This document shows positions 60,201 through 64,000 of a DNA stretch of 64,000 nt, piece by piece. Source of the DNA: Siniperca chuatsi (Eukaryota > Chordata > Actinopteri > Centrarchiformes > Sinipercidae); assembly GCF_020085105.1 (NCBI RefSeq), contig NC_058045.1:9150333-9214332 (forward strand), given 5' to 3'. The notes below the pieces were generated by a model. That model was not told where the DNA came from and ran no database searches. It saw only the letters and a program-made list of their open reading frames with translations. Numbering within the stretch: the stretch's first letter is position 1; each line of letters starts with the position of its first letter. Position numbers and translations under genes: made by a program.

Positions 60201-61804
60201 TGTCATCAAAGTAAATATGCTTTATTTGCAAGTTATTTGAGTGTGTTTCCAAGGTAACTCAACTAATTTAACTGGTAATACAACATATTAGTCTTTGTAG
60301 AAATAGATAGTTTGCTTAATGAAACATCACAGTTTTTACTTACCCAGCTATTACTTGCTCTGCCATAACACAATATTAATTTTCAGTGCCATGTGCTTGT
60401 CTTTTGTCAAATCTCTAAACAAGAAATCCACCAAGAAATAAGTCAGACAAAGATCAATCAAAAACAAAACAGTGCAAAATATGGCACCTTTTTATATTCA
60501 GAAATGATACACAATAAACATCAGGCCATGGGTTTCTGCTTCCAAAAGTAGTATACACCATTTAAAATAGAACTAAATACACACTATTATAGGCCCAGGC
60601 ATTGGGAAGAACCTACATTTTTTTTATGTAAAAGAGACAGGAAGAAGAGAACAACTTGTCATCTGATATATGGGGAGTTGTCTCTATAGGATATTTTCAG
60701 ACTCCTCAAATAACCACAATGGCTGGTTATATTTTCAGTGCTCCCAGTGAAAAGGTCTGGTTGTGGTAAATATTTTCTTTGGGCTCATGGAGCCCAGGCT
60801 GAATCATGTTGCCGGAGAGTTTCATAAAGTTTCACTACTGTACTGTATATGTGGTGTTGGCCTGGCCTACAGGTGTTTCCTCAAAGGAACATGTTGCTCA
60901 CAAAAAAATGTCACTTAATGCAGTTATATGTGTACATGGGAAACACAAACATAGTAGATAAGTGAGCATAAACTGAAACAATGCAGATGTCAGTGTAACA
61001 TGCCCAAACTTAAAATGTCAGACAGCTGCAGTTCTCAACATACTCTGAGGGTCTGATTCACAACATTATTGTGTTCTGTTAAAGTGGTTATATGACATCA
61101 GCCAGACCTATTGAATATGGCTGGATATGGTTTTAAATACGCTCTTCTTGTTGTGCATTTATCTTGAAATAGTAAAAAAAAATTGACTGTAAAACACAGT
61201 TTCCAACCAAGCTTGTTGGTGGTAGCACAGATGTTATAACAGATAGTTGTAGGCCTAGTCTGCTTGTGATGACAATAACATGCCTAACCACATGCTGTCA
61301 TGGTCTCTACAAAGTCATCATGACTTCACCACTCGTCACTTTGTGGTCGTCTCTCCAATCTGTCTCCCTAGGGTGGTTCTTCTTGTTTGTCAAGAATAAA
61401 ACTATATTTGTTAACAAACATGCTTTCAAAACATTCAATACTGTTGTAAAACCTAATATTTTAAGACAACATGCCAATTGTTGTCTTATAAAAGTGGGGA
61501 TTAGAGCAAGTTGGGCTGTTTTAAGACGGGAGAAACGTCTGTTGAAAATGAATTAGGCGGATGTTGCTTTGAAGATTAAAGTTGTGTTTAATCAGGAACC
61601 CAACTGTGCAGATTTTCCTCTGTCCTTGTACTGTGGCTCGCTTATTATACAATAAAGCAAGGCTATCTCAAGGCTAGCTGTCTTTGTTTTGTTATTGTGT
61701 CTTTTCTCCATCTTGTGTTTTATCTCACATTCCCACGCTATACTGCGATAATACCATCTGATGTTTAATTTAACCAATAAATTTTGTTTACCTCTGTCTA
61801 CCAG
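57251..61804 (+). other. cd82 intron 1 remainder, no further feature recognised
   Basis: AT-rich sequence with short open frames that look like chance. I saw no exon with good splice sites, no RNA gene and no clear repeat relic. Confidence 0.5.
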
Positions 61805-61877
61805 AAGTGCAGCCATGGGGAAAGGATGCATCACAGTCACCAAGTACTTTCTGTTCCTCTTCAACCTCCTCTTTTTT
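61805..61877 (+). CDS. cd82: cd82 exon with start codon (10 bases of 5' UTR, then ATG at 61815)
   Basis: The acceptor CCTCTGTCTACCAG ends at 61804. The ATG lies in the context GCAGCCATGG, a near-ideal vertebrate start. The donor is GTAAGT at 61878, directly after Phe21. The intron that follows is about 1.4 kb and carries the long hairpin at 62725-62908. Confidence 0.93.
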
Positions 61878-63355
61878 GTAAGTAATCAAATTTTTTTCAG
61901 CACTACTTGGTGGCCATGCTGCAGTAAATATAAATGCATAGCATGCACTGTCACAATCATGTCACCTGTCAGACAGTCTGATGCCTTTCAGCAGTTTTTA
62001 TTTGAGTTAGCATCCTTATTCAAATAGCACCAGAGATGAGTAGAGATACATAGGGAAATGTTGCTGTGACTCTGCCTGGGGCGAGGGACTTTACAGAATA
62101 CCGCAGCACAGCCAGGTCTAAACAACAGCAGATGTTTCTGTTTGTTTCCTCCTCTCTCACACCGGCCACAACATAAAGTCCAGGGGTTGATATAACCCCA
62201 GACTCCTAAAACGAACTCTGCGAGGATGTCCAGACCTTTCCAATGAGACTGCGGCTGTAAACCTGAGACAGACCTTTTGATGTGTACACTCAACTGGTGT
62301 CTCATAGGAAGCGTGTGTGTCTGTGTCAGTGTTTGTCCATGTGGACAGATTAGGCTAGGGGAAGCCAGGAAGTGGTGGGCTAATGATGGCTGCCGGGATC
62401 TCAACAATCCCTCTAAATGAACAGCTCTTAACCAGGGTTCTAATGACTGTTGTAGGGTTGGGGAGGGGCTGCAGTCCAAGAGGGGAAGCTAGTGAATCAA
62501 CAGAGCCTCTCATTTATGGATTTTGCCCCCACTACAGTGCCCCACAACGTCTAAACAAGGGCCCTCTTAATTACATAGAAGTTCTGCACTTCATAACCTC
62601 ATTACAAGGGCACATAAGGTAAAACTGATCATTTTCTGAGGCTTTCAGACGCCAGTGACAAAATGTTCTGGTTTAGAGGTGATGATTCTTCTCATTTGTG
62701 ATTGTCTTGACCCCTTCATACTTATCGTAGAAAAGGTTTCAGTCGTAGTCATCTGGACACTGTTTCCAGAATCAAGACGTTTCGGCTCCCATCCGGAAGT
62801 CATTCTCAATGGATTTTTTCACAATTGAGAATGACTTCCGGATGGGAGCCAAACGTCTTGATTCTGGAAACAGTGTCCAGATGACTACGACTGAAACCTT
62901 TTCTATGAAAGACCACTCCTGGACGAATGAGGGACTACACCGGCCCCTTTATACTTACTTAACACAGTTCATTTTGCTGTTCTGAATGGGTTATTGGAGA
63001 CTGAGTATGATTGGTATATATGTGGCTGGCTGGGTGTTAATAGTGAGGAAAACCAGCAGAGTGAGTCTCTTGATCCTCTTCACATCCTCTTTCCCTCTGC
63101 ACGTTGCTGTGAGAGAAAGAGACAAGCAGACAGAGAGAAGAGTTAGGATCTGATTACTCCCAGATGTGACAGACTGAGGAAGCAAAAATAAGGCCCTCTG
63201 TTTAAGACATACCAGCCCAGATTCTGTGTTTTGCTCTCATATGAGTTTTGGTGCCTGATTCTTTTCTATTTCCCCTCTGCAGATCTTCGGAGTATTGATC
63301 ATGGGCTTTGGCATGTGGGTCCTCTTTGATAACCAGAGCTTCATTGCTGTTCTTC
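61815..63355 (+). CDS. cd82: CD82 antigen (tetraspanin, KAI1), first two coding exons; continues beyond the window
   Basis: Two exons (61815..61877 and 63283..63355) join in phase 0 to give residues 1-45 and one base of the next codon. Residues 1-20 read MGKGCITVTKYFLFLFNLLF, nearly the human CD82 start, and the second exon gives IFGVLIMGFGMWVLFDNQSF. Residues about 11-33 form transmembrane segment 1. Cys5 corresponds to a membrane-proximal cysteine known to be palmitoylated in CD82. Tetraspanins organise membrane microdomains with integrins and other receptors, and CD82 is known as a metastasis suppressor. The three further membrane segments and the large extracellular loop with CCG lie downstream of base 64000. 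TSPAN18, the neighbouring tetraspanin in human, fits worse: its N-terminus lacks the KYFLFLFNL match seen here. Confidence 0.93.
62725..62908. repeat. Long near-perfect hairpin (arms 86 and 85 bases, 13-base loop)
   Basis: Left arm 62725-62810 and right arm 62824-62908 are reverse complements apart from about one substitution and one base missing in the right arm (TTTCGGCTCCC against GGGAGCCAAAC). The loop is 62811-62823. The phrase TTTCGGCTCCCATCCGGAAG recalls terminal sequences of fish repeats, possibly Penelope-like elements, but that is from memory and unproven. It lies inside cd82 intron 2, 0.85 kb after the start-codon exon. Confidence 0.85.
63283..63355 (+). CDS. cd82: cd82 second coding exon
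   Basis: The acceptor TTTCCCCTCTGCAG ends at 63282; the donor GTAAGT starts at 63356. It encodes residues 22-45: the rest of membrane segment 1 and the start of the small extracellular loop (DNQSFIAVL). The exon leaves phase 1. The next exon is not in the window. Confidence 0.93.
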
Positions 63356-64000
63356 GTAAGTGTTGTAACACTCACACACACCCGCAGTCCTGCTGCCAGG
63401 TCCTTTAGTGATAACACTCGCGTCAGTAAACATCCAGCACTTTTGACCCATGCCAGTTCAGCTGGTCTGAGCGTAGTGGAAGTGGAAAAAGAGATTGGAG
63501 AGTGTGCTTGTCAAATCCTAAAACCGCTGGCCTGCTCTGTGTAGCTTATGTGGAGTTTATCCCATAGGAGTCATACCCAAGGAACCACGAAGGCATGTTT
63601 GCACCAAACCAAAACTGTGACTCACAGGTGAAACTTAATGACTTCCTCAGCCACTCAAATGCCTGTAGACATACAGACACACACTGATAAACACATCTGT
63701 GGAGATCCAGGGGAGTAGGTTAGTCAGGGGAGGTGACAGTCTCACGATTATCAAGGTGTCTCAAGTTGTTTTAGCTTATGTTGGAAAATAGCAACTTTAT
63801 TTCCCCCACAGTTTCCACAGTGTTGTACTCTGAACTTACCGATTCTCTCAGCTCCACAGATGGCAGAGGTGCACAGATAGAATCTCCTTCCCTCACATAT
63901 GTTGTCACAGACACTGTATTGTGAAGTAGAAACCAAGCCTCCAAATGGCATTCTCCCATGAGGCAAAGTTATCAGCTTTGTCATAGACAACAATATGTGT

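Noticed and set aside
61988-62479. 163-codon open frame antisense to cd82 intron 2
   Set aside because: GC-richer intron stretch; the translation is low-information, with no domain, signal or splice pattern. It runs opposite to a real gene and looks like chance.
62860-62910. Hammerhead ribozyme core in the hairpin right arm (CAGATGAC ... GAAACC)
   Set aside because: The required CTGATGA box is not present (CAGATGA instead), and the spacing to GAAA does not leave a proper stem II. The bases are explained by pairing with the left arm.

Overview
The window is a teleost fish chromosomal segment. The evidence is two recognisable vertebrate genes with GT-AG introns, long AT-rich introns and spacers, and a dense set of fish-type transposable element relics. 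Nothing bacterial or viral is visible. I recognise two protein-coding genes, both on the + strand. tp53i11 (p53-inducible protein 11) has six coding exons between 40434 and 52351 that join without a frame break into 189 codons plus stop. cd82 (tetraspanin CD82/KAI1) starts at 61815, and only its first two coding exons fall inside the window, so it continues past base 64000.

Layout. 1-8.5 kb is intergenic and repeat-rich: a decayed endonuclease-type LINE (about 2.99-3.64 kb), an internally deleted L2/CR1-like LINE on the - strand (4.5-7.55 kb), and two copies of a short dispersed repeat family flanking them. 8.5-13.7 kb is unique AT-rich sequence with nothing I can name. 13.7-19.75 kb is a nest of transposons: fold-back MITEs, several copies of a family with GTGGTGGAAGAAGTA ends, and an R4/Dong-type LINE relic abutting a (TA)n tract. 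About 19.83-20.56 kb is a CpG- and AACGTT-rich block with a good splice donor, the most likely tp53i11 promoter and non-coding first exon. 20-40.4 kb would then be the first intron, with scattered MITE copies and microsatellites. 40.4-53.6 kb is the tp53i11 coding part and 3' UTR; its first coding intron holds a roughly 217-bp (TA)-rich tract and a 2.8-kb inverted-repeat element with a Tc1-like relic nested inside. 53.6-56.5 kb is a short intergenic gap. 56.58-57.25 kb looks like the cd82 first exon and promoter. 57.25-61.8 kb is intron 1, and the cd82 coding exons follow at 61.8 and 63.3 kb with a near-perfect 85-bp-arm hairpin between them.

The two genes are neighbours in one conserved vertebrate block; in human, CD82, TSPAN18 and TP53I11 lie together on 11p11.2. 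Here tp53i11 and cd82 sit head-to-tail about 3 kb apart with no TSPAN18 exon visible between them, which points to a local rearrangement or to a post-duplication copy of the block. I found no convincing new biological system. The observations most worth checking are the long hairpin inside cd82, the AACGTT-rich blocks shared by both promoters, the transposon nest directly upstream of the inferred tp53i11 promoter, and two short perfect hairpins just after consecutive tp53i11 splice donors.
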